Below, piece by piece: positions 9,543 through 21,638 of a stretch of 64,000 nucleotides of DNA (position 1 is its first letter; every line of letters begins with the position of its first letter). The notes below the pieces were generated by a model, which worked only from the letters and a program-made list of their open reading frames with translations, searched no databases and was not told where the DNA came from. Origin of the DNA: Apostichopus japonicus (lineage: Eukaryota > Echinodermata > Holothuroidea > Aspidochirotida > Stichopodidae); the NCBI RefSeq assembly GCF_037975245.1, contig NC_092580.1:5928501-5992500 (forward strand), in the 5' to 3' direction. Made by a program: the position numbers and the translations under genes.

Positions 9543-11858
9543 ATGGCTTTATGTGCGTTTCTAAACTATGTCTACGTTATTTTGACATATATTTTATTTA
9601 TTCTATCAATTGGATATGCCCAAACTGTGGAGTTGGAAGTCTCGCCAGCAGTTCCGCAGGATTTGTACCTATCGAACATGTTTGCATTTTTCGTATGTTC
9701 CGTGGAGGGTTTGGACCTAGGTACTATGTCTGTAGCGTGGACGCACAATGGAGTGGTTTTTGCAGATGCAGTTATAGATGGAAAATTACAGTTACGTTCA
9801 AATGTTGATAGCACTTTTGCCGTCGAAGTTAACGAAGACGATTTTGATACAAGTAACAGTTTGGTGGAGAATCCAGACGGTGGGTATACAGCAACACTTG
9901 ATGTACTTACCAACGTATGGCAGTATAGTGGTGAATATCAATGTGTTGTGTGTAATAAGAACTTAAATAATGACAAGTGTGCCCAGATACAAGAATCATC
10001 AAATGAGGTGCCATTAAGGGTGGCATACTTTCCTCCAGAACCATATCCCCTTCTTGAGACATCAGCACAACAAGACAACAGTATGGTACTCTTAGATGTG
10101 GAAACAGTTGTTTCATGTTATTCATTCCCAGGTAATCCAGATGTTGAGTTTTCTCTTTTGAGAGGTACTGACAACATTCAAGGAAATATTATTAAGAGTG
10201 GTGATTTCATCTTTTATAATTTTACCTTCATACCAACAATTGATGATAATGGTGTTATATTCACATGTAGTATATCAAACACCTTACCAACAACACCAGA
10301 AGTAACTTTTTCGATGAGAACAAACTCAATGGCGGCACTTCAGGTAGTTTCAATACCGATAGTGGAAATAGAAGGCCCCACAGTGATTGGATATGGGTCC
10401 AGTCTTACACTTACTTGCAGTGCAACCAGTGAGACAAACACACCTATTGTAACCTATACTTGGTCTGTCATTGACCTTGCTGCAAGTAGGTATAGAGTTG
10501 ACTTTGATACTCTGATAGTTCAGTCAATTGTTGAAGGAGATGGTGGAGTGGTTGTAGCATGCCAGGCAATTGATGAATTGGGCATGGAAGGGTCAGGACT
10601 GTATACCATTATTGCAATGGATCCTGAGGATATTACCACAATGGTTTCATCAACTTTGCCACCTGTTGTCAATGAACCTCAAGTTGCTCTTATTGTTGTT
10701 TTGAGTGTAGTTGGAGTTATCTTGCTCATTCTCCTCATTGGTGCGTTAGTCTACTACTGTCGTAATAAGAAAAGTTCACCAAAGTCTGGTCGTTCATTTG
10801 ATAGCAAGCCAACAATGACTTCATCAACGAATAAGAAAGACAACCATTACCCAAACAGCACAAATGGGCCATATACAATAACAGGTAACATGTCAAATTC
10901 TCCTAAACCTGATATTGTTGATGGGTATGGAAACAGTAAATATTACCCGACCGATGTGGATTACCGTCAATCACCGACACCTATGTATAATAGCCATGAT
11001 TACAAACCACCCTATGAAAGGACTCGGAGTCAGGAGCCTTTCTATCCAGGCTACGAGAAATCCCCAGATTACCACTACAATGCTGGCTATGGATACGATG
11101 ACGAGAATCAGCCTTATCCAGAGGACAAGGATGAAATACTGGTGGGAGATTTCACACAACCATCTGATAGACAGCCAGCCTATGGGCAAGGGTATGATGA
11201 CAACAATGACAGAGACGTTGATCGGCACTATCCAGACGAATACCACGACTCTAACATTCCATATGATTATGTCAACAGAGACCAAGATGGATTCAATAGA
11301 GAACCAGCTGGATATGATGATAGGGAACCAGCTGGGTATGATGATAGGGAACCAGCTAGCTATGATGATAGGGAACCAGCTAGCTATGATGATAGGGAAC
11401 CAGCTACTTACGATGATGGATATGTCCGTGATGTGGATGAGTACGATGGTGATGTCTCTCGACCATATGACAACAATTATAATGATGAGTATTATCCACC
11501 TGGAGAGTCCTACCCTCCCGAGGACAGATACAATGAGGCTAATTCAGCACATTATGATGATGAATATCCAGAAGATAGGGGTGACATGTATCCAAAGGAA
11601 GAAGGAAACTACCCTCTTGAATATGAACCATATGGCAAGAGGGATCAAGTACCAGATGGACAAGAATCAGACTTCCAGGGTGAGCCCAACAATGACCAAT
11701 ACTACCCACCATTGGATCTGATGCCCGATGGTAGCCCACTAGATGACGATCCTTACTATGGTTACAACATCAGCGCACAGCTAGATGAGTTTGACGACCC
11801 CCAGAAGCATCACAATGACAGTGCGTCACCAGAACGTTTTGACCCTAGTTATGTTTAA
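9543..11858 (+). CDS. Immunoglobulin-superfamily type I transmembrane receptor with long tyrosine-rich tail
   Basis: Single-exon CDS of 771 codons plus stop, starting at the first in-frame ATG (9543). Residues 1-26 are a hydrophobic signal peptide ending ...SIGYA. Three Ig-like domains follow: domain 1 (C52, W66, Y132-x-C134, plus C137 and C146), domain 2 (C192...C242, lacking the core Trp, with an NFT glycosylation sequon) and domain 3 (C292, W307, C340). A transmembrane helix spans about residues 381-404, followed by CRNKK as stop-transfer. The cytoplasmic tail of about 365 residues is very rich in Tyr, Asp, Pro and Glu, contains five copies of an eight-residue EPA(G/S/T)YDDR-like repeat, and ends in PSYV, which fits a class I PDZ ligand (S-x-V). 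The plan resembles cell-adhesion or signalling receptors that recruit SH2 and PDZ partners; no specific family was recognised. An unspliced coding region is unusual for an Ig receptor. Confidence 0.88.
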   Translation: MALCAFLNYVYVILTYILFILSIGYAQTVELEVSPAVPQDLYLSNMFAFFVCSVEGLDLGTMSVAWTHNGVVFADAVIDGKLQLRSNVDSTFAVEVNEDDFDTSNSLVENPDGGYTATLDVLTNVWQYSGEYQCVVCNKNLNNDKCAQIQESSNEVPLRVAYFPPEPYPLLETSAQQDNSMVLLDVETVVSCYSFPGNPDVEFSLLRGTDNIQGNIIKSGDFIFYNFTFIPTIDDNGVIFTCSISNTLPTTPEVTFSMRTNSMAALQVVSIPIVEIEGPTVIGYGSSLTLTCSATSETNTPIVTYTWSVIDLAASRYRVDFDTLIVQSIVEGDGGVVVACQAIDELGMEGSGLYTIIAMDPEDITTMVSSTLPPVVNEPQVALIVVLSVVGVILLILLIGALVYYCRNKKSSPKSGRSFDSKPTMTSSTNKKDNHYPNSTNGPYTITGNMSNSPKPDIVDGYGNSKYYPTDVDYRQSPTPMYNSHDYKPPYERTRSQEPFYPGYEKSPDYHYNAGYGYDDENQPYPEDKDEILVGDFTQPSDRQPAYGQGYDDNNDRDVDRHYPDEYHDSNIPYDYVNRDQDGFNREPAGYDDREPAGYDDREPASYDDREPASYDDREPATYDDGYVRDVDEYDGDVSRPYDNNYNDEYYPPGESYPPEDRYNEANSAHYDDEYPEDRGDMYPKEEGNYPLEYEPYGKRDQVPDGQESDFQGEPNNDQYYPPLDLMPDGSPLDDDPYYGYNISAQLDEFDDPQKHHNDSASPERFDPSYV
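11301..11420 (+). repeat. In-frame 24-bp tandem repeat, five copies, in the Ig receptor tail
   Basis: Units begin at 11301, 11325, 11349, 11373 and 11397, each starting GAACCAGCT and containing TATGATGATAGG or a close variant. Copies 3 and 4 are identical; copies 1 and 2 differ by one base. The repeat encodes an octapeptide with one Tyr followed by two Asp. Because the unit is a multiple of three, copy-number changes would preserve the frame. Confidence 0.97.
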
Positions 11859-14800
11859 TTAAGGGTAAGTGTTAATGGAGTAGGTTCTAAGAATTGAGTG
11901 TTGTCAAAGAGCGTTAAGAAACAGGAGGATGCTACTGCTGCTGCTGTACATTGTTAACTATGGACTGTTAATTGTTGTAAATTGTTGCTGCCAGGATAAA
12001 CCCTTTGTTACTCCATAAAGTTTAATGTCAAATTACCTCAAATGTTCTCTGAATTTAATACTTTTTCCCATAACTGGGAAGTTACTTTCTCCTTGGAGAG
12101 TTGGTTGTATGGTAGGTTTCATAATATTTGCACTGCTGCCAATAACCTCATCAAATTGAAACTGTTTAGTAAACTGAATTATATGTTGTTCGAATAGTTT
12201 GTTAAATGAAAGATTTCACAAAGCAGTCCTCAACAATAGTACTACCTTTGCTTTCAATTAGCATTCATATCAAGTCTTGAATTAAATGATCAAGTCATTA
12301 CTGTGATAACCTCCATATTTGTATGGTGTTTACCTGGTATTCATGCATGTTTATGTCACAAACCTGAATTTAAAAAAAATGCTGCAAAGTAAAAGTTCTT
12401 TTGTGGCTAAAAAAGAGTGATATTGATTTTCATTTGGACTTTTACACAATAACAACAGTTGTACAGTAAAAACTCTATATCATTATTAAAGGTAATTGAT
12501 TGCCTTCAAAAGAACTTTTGATGGTATTCATTTCATTTGCCACGTTTTGACAAATGTCAAATCTAGTTGGCATTAGATTGGTATTAGTTCAGGGTATTAC
12601 TAGCAATTTAATACACTTGATAGAGCTCTATTATCTGAGACATGCAGTAAACATAGAGGTTGGTTTGTTCAAACTGATAAAATTCACAATGCTGGTAGTT
12701 CTTTCCACACACAACAACGCTCTTGTTTATAATTCTTTCTGCATCTGTGTGTGAATTTCTTGATGGTACAGGTGGTTGTATGCTGATAAATTAAGCTGAA
12801 ATTTAATATACAGTAGAAGACTCCATGGACGGACCTTATGGATAGCATTGAATATACATACATACAACGGGTGCATTATATGGTTTATAGCAATACCTCA
12901 AATTCTTGTAGGTAGTCATGAGAGATATCACCATATAAGGTTACTTTACTTCAGTTCTGTAGAAATTCACTGCATTAAAAAGGTACCTAAAGTACAGAGT
13001 GTGTAAGGTTTCAGTTACAACACAATACATATTAGTGTTGATCCCTACCTGTTGACTCCTCAAGTTAATATTTGATAGCGTTTATATTTGTATTAATCAG
13101 GGAATCTTACTCATCATAGACTGTTCGATAATAGTACTGTACTAAGTTGTACACTTTGAAGTTTGAACTCCGGACAAGACAGGGTTTTTGTATTTTGTTT
13201 AGATATAGGCGTGACTTGTTTGACAGACTTGTTTGTCAGTTCGTGTAAAGTCAGTTCTTGTAATGAAGAAGTTGGCCTAGCAAATACTTTTTTAGTCAAT
13301 GTTATTCTTCATTGAATGGGAGCGCAAACCATGTGTACATATTAATATAAGACACAGTATGTTTTTCTAATGCTGTTGCTATTTTATTTTATTTTTACAA
13401 AGGTTGGTGGAACAACAACATTAATTGTTTAAATTGATGAAATGTGTTTTTATCATTCAGAATGAAGAACCTTGTGGGTCTGGTGAGAAGATAGTTTGCT
13501 CTACAGTATGCTAAAGCATCTGGTACATTTCACATTCACAGTGCAGCACAGTATGGAAATAATTCTGATTCTTTGTTTCATAGTATGCAGGATGTGCACA
13601 TATTCTAAGTTACCCAACTTGACATTTTTGTTGAACCACAGAGCCAACTAAAAATGTTGTTTACTCACCATATTTTATGACAAATTCCTCAACCACAACA
13701 TGGCAACATTTCAAACCTAAGTTTTTGGGATCAAAGTTGAAGCTTGAATAATTTTTTGGTTTTAAATTTGTGCTCTTAAACACTCTTGGCATGCACTCTA
13801 CTTTTCTATTTACAAATTCTTGTAAATAGTTTGCTTTCATTGGGTAAGCCTGTATCAGATTTATCATCCCAAATGATAAATGTGATAAAGCGTTCAAGTG
13901 TGGTTTGCTTTCCATTTGGGAATCAGTGCTTCAGTAGCAAGTGTTTGTATGTATGTGTGTTATATAATGTAACTTCTGGTGGATGGATGGCATTGACAGT
14001 GATGGAAAGCATTGACAGTGTATGTTAAACTGTGTTTACGTAGACCTTTGTTGGAGATATAGGCAATGCTCAGAAAGTGTCTTGTCTGTGAAACTTTTTT
14101 TTTATCCAAGCCTCAAGGCAAGTTCTTTGTACAATACTGTATGATGTTAATGTCTGCTTTTAGCAAAACTTGCAACCAGTTCTAGGTCGTTATTTCCCAT
14201 GTTGTTGAGTTGTGTTTTACATGCTTTCCTCAAAGTGCTATTAAGTAAGGTGTGTTTCTTTTGTTCAAAATTCCATTGCATTGTAGAAAAAGGAGATTAT
14301 GCTGCATTGTAAGTGTACTACAAAAGTTGCTTTACAGTCAAATGCCAAATGTCAGGGAACTTTGAATTTCTGGAGGGGGAATACAAATTTAGTAAGTGTA
14401 TTACATATTTTGAGAAGTTGAATGTCTCCAATTGCTGCAAGTTTAGTTTTGATTGTAAAACACAAACTTCATCAACATCTCCTTTTCAAGCTAAGAGAGG
14501 AATATTCTGTGTTTAATCAAATCATCTGTATTGCCCTGAATATGCTAGATAAAACAAACAATGGTCGGCTATACTTAAACCTCGATCAAGGCATCATATC
14601 TCAGTTGGACATTCAACTTCTCAATGATTTCTCAATGACAAATATTTTGGAGAGACAGAACTTGTAGGAAGAGTGTTTTGGAATATGCTTTATGAATCTT
14701 GTGGTGTATATGATTTCTGCATTTTATATTTTCTGACATTGGTGTGGTGTACACGTGTGTAGGTTTGAGGGATTTCATACTCATTTTCATTACACCTTGA

Positions 14801-17330
14801 TTAAATGTAGGTCTCCTTATTAAAATACAGTAAAAATCTAGTTTTTCAGTTTTGAAAACGCAGCAGGTGTGAATTATACTTTTATCCTCCCTCCATTCAG
14901 CAATTAACACGGTATTCATGTACCAAGAGCTTTTCACAATTATATTTTTACCATTGGTTTTACTGGTTTATTGGAAATTAATGTACATGTGTATCTATGG
15001 TACTTCAACTGTACAGTGAATATAGAATTGAAATTATGTGTAAAGTTCCTCATAGGATGATGGGAGCCTATCATGTTGCTTTTGAAGTTGTCTTTACTTT
15101 GCATATAATAGCAATATTTTTTATCTCTTTTGGTGTTCTTGTAAGGCTAATTAAGGAAAAAATTATGCAGAAATTTATACCATTTGACTAGAACTAATAC
15201 TAGATTATACTAGTTAACAAAATAGAAATGATATATTAATGTGCATTCAAAATGGAGGAAGATTTTCTGTACAAGTTATATCACTTGAGGGACCAACAAC
15301 ATCCTTCGGTGGTAGATGATTTAGTTTTATATCTTGAAATGAAATGAGTTCAGTTTTGGTTTGATTTAACATGATGATGACTATATAGCAACTATGCTGA
15401 CATTGGTGTAAAAAGGTCATCCCTAAAGCAGATCAACCAATTTCAACATGAAATAAATTGGTTAAAAAAAAATCTCAATTATTCTACTCGGTTGATAAGC
15501 TGGTTAAGGATTTGAAATACAAAAGAGTCAAGTGAAGTAGACTGTCAAGATAAACTTCATTTTGGTCATGTTTAAAATCAAATTAACAATGTGAACTTTA
15601 GGGCCCACATACTGTAATAAGCTGGAATATGAGATTCGGAAGGAAGTACTTATTTATTTTAATGCTTTATGTGGAGTTTGTTTTAGTCTTATGTGTATCT
15701 GTAAATGCCTTATCTGGTAAAAGAAAGAGAAATCCCACCAACAACTGTAGCCTTTAATGTGTACTATGATGCACAGTACTGTGTGTATGTGTAGTACTAC
15801 TGTAGGCTGTGTATGTTGTACAGTAGTACAGTAAGTCTATATGTGCCTTGAATGTTGCTGTCTATTCAAACAATGTTTCACCTTCATTAACCTGGTTGTT
15901 GCCTTCCATCAGTCACTGCTTTTCTGTGAATTATTTCATTAATGTATTGCAGACGGGGTGGGGGGATTGGGATGGGGTGGTGAAAGTGGATACATTTCTA
16001 GCTGTGAAATGTTCACTTGGCTGTTTGATTTACAAATTCATCTGTGATGTTTGTTTTAACTAAGACAGAAGAAATTATTTCATAAAAAGAAACACTTGTA
16101 AATTTCAAGCACTGATAGTGTAGTCAGCTACCAGTAGTCCCACCACAGTATTCAATTCACGGCATCAATCGAATAACAGATATTACACAATATGGTGGAA
16201 TGTTTGAGGTTTTTTTGTTTTTTTTTTGTTTAATTGTTGTAATATGCAGAGTCACTTGACCTTTTTAAGTGTAAATTCTCCATTTGTAATTGCAGTATCA
16301 GGTTTTCTTGTTTCATAGACAGGAAGTTAAAAAAATAACTCAGATTTACCTCACCGACTACATTCACTCTGGCATTTTTCTAAGGAATTTCTAAAAAAAA
16401 AAGTACAAAAGTCCCTGTGATGGTATATTAAGTATGGGATGTATTCACATTGTTTATTCATTTGTTTTCTTTATTTGTGTCAGTATGACATTTCCTTTAA
16501 CTTTGTACAGAATTAGTTCTACTTCATCCATTCAGCTGGCTATCTACAGTGAAAAACAACAACACTTTTTGCCATATATACTGGATACATTTGTAAAATT
16601 GATAATATATTTCTATTTTAAGTTTTCAAAATAGACCTTTGGTATTCCTCACTACATATTCTTTGATATTCATCCTATGGATTTACAGTTCTTAACAGTT
16701 AAGTATTCCAAAACTTATTCCGAAGCTTATTTCTAAAACTGCATTTGATGGAACATTTCCTTGTCTGGTGATAACAGTATTTTCCTGACCAACTTGATTG
16801 ACAAAGAAATAGTCAAAAGCTCAAAATTGTTGTAGTGTTAAGTATTCAGAAATTGCATTTGATTAATGCCTTTTTCATTCTTCTTTCTTTTTCTTATTTG
16901 GTGACAGAGAGTTATAATGACTGTTTTTGTAGTTACTGTTTTAAGTCATTGTATATTCTAGATTGTTTGTAAAGCGCACAGATTCATCGCGCGTAGTGCA
17001 CTATATAAGATTTATTTACTTCATCAAGAGTCCATTTTAATGTTTTAAAAAAAAAAAAACTTTTTCTATTTGGCTTATGGGCAAATGTTACATCAAAATA
17101 TGTTGCTGCCAGTTTTAAATTCAAGGTTAGTGCAGTCATTTTTAAATGGTTTTCATGGTTCAGTATCTTTTAAATAAAAAATGTATTCACATTTGTACAG
17201 TATATCTAAAAACTATCAAACATGCATTGTTACCTTTTTATCAATAATTCAAGATTTCCTTTACTGTTAAACATGCGGATTTACTATATTTTGATATAGT
17301 TTTGTAAATAAATAATTTTCACCAATATAT
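11859..17330 (+). other. Long AT-rich tract: probable 3' UTR of the Ig receptor, then intergenic
   Basis: No convincing coding region. Short open frames here have no domain features and carry AT-rich composition. AATAAA-type signals occur at several places (for example near 15450, 17173 and 17309), so a 3' UTR of unknown length is plausible but its end cannot be fixed. At about 16970-17030 there is a segment (GTAAAGCGC ... GCACTATATAAG ... TTTATTTACTT) resembling the 3' tails of CR1/L2-type LINEs. Confidence 0.45.
16968..17030 (+). repeat. LINE 3'-tail-like fragment
   Basis: The string TTGTAAAGCGCACAGATTC followed by GTGCACTATATAAG and a T-rich end matches the pattern common at the 3' ends of CR1/L2-type retrotransposons (an AAAGCGC core followed by a CTATATAA block). 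No reverse transcriptase sequence is attached. The evidence is a short pattern recalled from such families. Confidence 0.3.
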
Positions 17331-19636
17331 AAATGTTCATTTTTGTGTGTGTATGGTGATTACCCTCAAGAGCGCGATGACTTAGTTCCTTTATAGCCAG
17401 AACGTCTGGTTATAGCTGAGAGGTCTTAGTCTGAATAGTGTTATAAAAAACAGGGGGGTGAGGTTAGGTCAGAGCGATGGTTGTCAGAAAGATCTTGTGG
17501 TTCATCCAGATTGTTTGGAAAGTCTTGAGTTGTTGGGAACATATGTACAATTCTTACCAGGCTGAAGATGCAGCCAGGCTAGATTCAAGCTTGCCTAGTT
17601 TTTCAAGACAATCATAGATATTTCGTGGGTAAAATTGTCAACACTCTCACACCTCCCCGCTCCCCCACTCCAGATTTTCAAAGCTTGTTGAAGCCAAAGA
17701 CCAGTGGCCATGATGTGACTTTAGGAGCAATATTTGTGACCGTTACATGACAATTGTCAGAACCTCAAAATGTCACCAAGACATTTTCATGAGAGAGGAG
17801 GGATGTGCAAGGGCACGTAGGGTCACCAGAGGACGGACTGGACAAGTATAACCAGGGGACAGACTGGACCAGGGTATATAGAGACAATTAATGGCTAGTG
17901 GAAAGCAAACAGCACTTTAATACTGGTATTGCCCAACTGACATCTCTGGTGCTATGAAACCATTGAACTTCATACGTAACTGGAAAATGGATATTTACCC
18001 ACCCCTTTATCGAGCAAATACACTCCAAGTACTTAGGTTTGTGCCAAGGTTACTGAGTTCTTCCACTGAGAGCACCACTTAAACTTCTCATGCTGGTAAC
18101 TAACTTTAGTACTATTTGTTATACTAATAAATCGCGGAACACTAAACAGTTGTTCAACCCACTCAAAGTAAATGCCAAACATTCCTGATTTCAATGGTTA
18201 AAGTTGGTGAATATTTAGTGCCTACACACTGAGTATTAATAAAGAAAATTCCAGTATGGATGGATATTGCAATTTATGCTGCAAAGGATATCCCATAAAA
18301 TAGTATGCTAGTAATATGATTAGCTATAATAAAGTGTCATTTATTTATAATTAATATTCTCAATTAATCTCAAGTAATTATTTCTTTCATTTCCATAAAG
18401 CCTTCAACAGCCGAAATGAACCAGAACACATCACGTTAGTTTGCGTAGGCCTACCTTATCCAATGTGATTCATTCTTGTTTGTCTATGTAAACCACATGG
18501 CATTATACAAGTCCCATACACCACAGTCATTCCCATTGGTAGTATTATGTCTGTTTTAACTCCATGGACAAATAGCCATGCCCAGTGACTCACACTGGGT
18601 GTTAGTGTGTGCCTACAGTAATGCATTAGTAATTACGGAGTTCAACTAACGCCTTCTTTGTGAGTCACGCACGGATAGGCCCTAACAGAAGACTGACAGT
18701 GCATATTTTTTTTTTTCTGTCAAAGGTAGTTTGAAACCGCGGGCAAATGAAATTTAATACACGTTTTTGACGGATCTCCAAATCGCTTTGATGAATACAT
18801 TATTTTCTATTAATTTCTCTTTGTCTAGGCATAACAGTCTGCTTCGTCAGCGTTTTGACAGCCAATGAATAACAGACAGATAGACACACTCTTGACGCTC
18901 TTTGTGATGCAGTGCACAATCTCGTGCTTTTTATGGGCAGATCTAGTGGGTGTCGCGAAGAACTGGGGGGGGGGGGGAGTGAAGGGTGGAGGAACACCTC
19001 GTATTCAATCTCACACATTAAATCACATATAGTTAGCCTGCGTTTGGACCTAATTGTAAGTCTAACAATGCCACAGAACGCACCATATTTAAAGTTACAT
19101 GAGGATGGGGGCGGAGGCTGCGTGGCATCACCCTATAAAGATCCCTTGTCCACATCCAATCCTTTTTAAAATCCTGGATACTTGAAACTGACCAAACGAG
19201 ATGTAGGTCTAGAAATATAATCTTTTATTCAGAGTATCGCGGGTTTGAATTAATTCACATAGCAATACCTATAATATACGTGTGGGCTATAACTGTTGGT
19301 ATTCAGGGAAGATACATTTACTTCCTTATTCTATATCAGGCTGCGGTTGGGTGATTACAATACACTGTGACAACTATGTAGCAATTGATACTATGCGGTA
19401 TACGGTAAAGTGTGTAGTTTCATGCTTTCGTCAGCCACCACTTTATTATTTTTAAGATCGTTCAAATATTTCCAAATGGTGAATCATACCATAAAATAGG
19501 CAACCATCGCCAGCACAACATATGGCCGTAACTTGCAGTAGAGCCCGTATACTAGGTTTATCAACAAGATTAATTCATACAAATTGACAAGTATTGGGTA
19601 AAGTCCAAAAAACAAAAGAGTTTACGGTTGAATGTT

Positions 19637-19709
19637 TTCTTTTACTTTGGAACATTTCTTTTACTTTGGAACATTTCTTTTACTTTGGAACATTTCTTTT
19701 ACTTTGGAG
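19637..19709. repeat. Short tandem repeat, 20-bp unit, about 3.7 copies
   Basis: The unit TTCTTTTACTTTGGAACATT is repeated head to tail with near-perfect identity, the last copy diverging at GGAGAATC. No associated gene. Confidence 0.92.
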
Positions 19710-21169
19710 AATCTTGATGTATTGGTATATACTTAGACTTTCCATAACAACTCCCTGCTTCTCTTAAACATGTTTTCCTGGTACACTGACGACGTGAGTA
19801 ATTGCATGGACCCAGGAAAGTTATAAGTTCTCGGAATATAGGGTCCGTCGCGGCATATTATTGTAAGCATTTTTTTAAATGAAATCTATTGTCATCAACT
19901 ACTAGGCTGTTATCCTAGGCAAATTTAATCCTATATGAGACCGGTTCTGTTTCACGTACTATTTTTACCGTACGTTTCATGTCAACATTAACCTATCCTC
20001 GCGTTCGTTGAAGCTTAGTCTCTTATCACGTCTGCGGCAAGGACTCCGATGAACCCCTGTCAAATACTGCAACCCGTTCACCCTTCAAGTTGATTATAGT
20101 ACGTCTTAACTTCATCAACCAAGGGAATATGTTGTTCCATTCTACACCTGCTCAGTTATGTACATACTTCATTCAACTCTACCAACAATGAGAAAGATAA
20201 TCCCTACTTTCCCCTGAAGGTGCATAGTTTAAGCAACTTCAAGATCAAGGCACCTTTGTAAACAAACGACGCTTTAATAGAGTTATAAACCACTGATATG
20301 CCCACCCTCTCGCCCCGGGTGACCTATGCGGGCTTAATACCGCCAAGCGCACTGAACTATAGGTATGACCCATTGACCTAACACCGCAGCTGTCTGTTAT
20401 GCGAATACCTGACGAACGAATCAGCCGGATTATCAAACAAAGTATTGTAATGAAATTTATTATCTATTCTACCGTGGTTTATCGCCCACAAAATTGAAAG
20501 GGGCTCTTTCATTCCTCAATGAGGTATTTGAGTGTGAATCTTGGTGAATCGGAAGTTGATTAAATGACGTCATCGTTCAACCCCATCCCAACACACAAAG
20601 TAAATACCACCTTTGCTATTCTTGAAAAGTAAACTCCAGACATAGCAATTCATGCAGTTTCTGAGCAAAGATGTATAATAAATCAACTTTACACACAAAA
20701 AAATCAATATACATACGTAGGCCACAAAGTTTACTGCCTAAAGATGTATCGTAAAAACTATACGTGTGTCTCTACTCAAGTGTACCAAAATATGCGAAAC
20801 GCACCGCTGGAATGGTAAGTAAGGAAGCTTCGATACGCCATTGTGTTCTACTGCGACGATTGTGTCTGTTACACCAGATCTCAATTGAGAGAGTATATAG
20901 CAGCTTAGTGATTGTATACAATATTTGTCAAAAGTCTACGCATATGGAAGACATGCTGGAATTCTTATTATGTTCCCAAATATATCATATTGGCTCCTTA
21001 ATTTCAATACTCTTTTCCTCATATTAATGATATCCCCTCAACCCCACCCACAATTGTGTTATGATATTGCTACAATGCTTATAATACCATCGAGATATAC
21101 TCTGAAATTATTGAGTACACTGTTATATTTATGTCATGTGATTCCAGGAAATTCACATTGAGTTGTTGT

Positions 21170-21530
21170 GTAAGAATTCACTCTCTGAGAGTGTCTTCCA
21201 TGATCAGCCTGAAGGAAAGAAAATTACTTTCATACCAAAGCTTAACTTCATGTAAAGTGCTTTCACTGTACAAGAGCTAAAATCGCCACAGGAGTCACTC
21301 TGAAGAATAGATAGAAATCACTCCTCGCAAATAAGTGATCATCTTGACACTCTCAAATGAGTGAAATGTGCCAAATACTGACTTCAGGTATAGTGATTTC
21401 AATCTACAAAAGTTTAACTTGATACAGAGTTTACTTTGCGGTATACAAGATAAAAATCACTCCTCTTGCAAGAAGAGTGATCAAGCTTGGACACTCTCAA
21501 GGGAAGTGGATTCTCACTCTATATTGGAGT
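21170..21530. repeat. Diverged repeats with multiple GAGTGATC / CACTCTC half-sites
   Basis: Two related blocks are visible: AATCACTCCTCGCAAATAAGTGATCATCTTGACACTCTC near 21327 and a similar AATCACTCCTCTTGCAAGAAGAGTGATC...GGACACTCTC near 21455. Several short inverted CACTC/GAGTG pairs could form hairpins. It is probably a relic of a small transposable element; termini could not be fixed. Confidence 0.4.
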
Positions 21531-21560
21531 TAATAGTACCAAATGATGTGGGAGGGGAAG

Positions 21561-21638
21561 CATAGGCGTAGGAGCCCAATTTGATTTGGGGGTTGTAACG
21601 ACTGAGCCCTCCCCCAGCCCCCGCCTCCTACGCCTATG
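21561..21638. mobile_element. Short inverted-repeat element (78 bp) with perfect 14-bp termini
   Basis: The element begins CATAGGCGTAGGAG (21561-21574) and ends with its exact reverse complement CTCCTACGCCTATG (21625-21638). The interior includes CCCAATTTGATTTGGGGG and TTGTAACGACT. A related sequence (GGCGTAGAAGCCCAATTT, a G run, then TGTAACGACTT) occurs at about 43987-44032, so this is a dispersed family. No clear target-site duplication is visible: both flanks are GGGGA-rich. Confidence 0.6.

Noticed and set aside
10915-11721. 268-codon alternate frame rich in Met and Thr within the Ig receptor
   Set aside because: It is the +1 shadow of the repetitive Tyr/Asp-rich tail, where GATGAT repeats keep other frames open.
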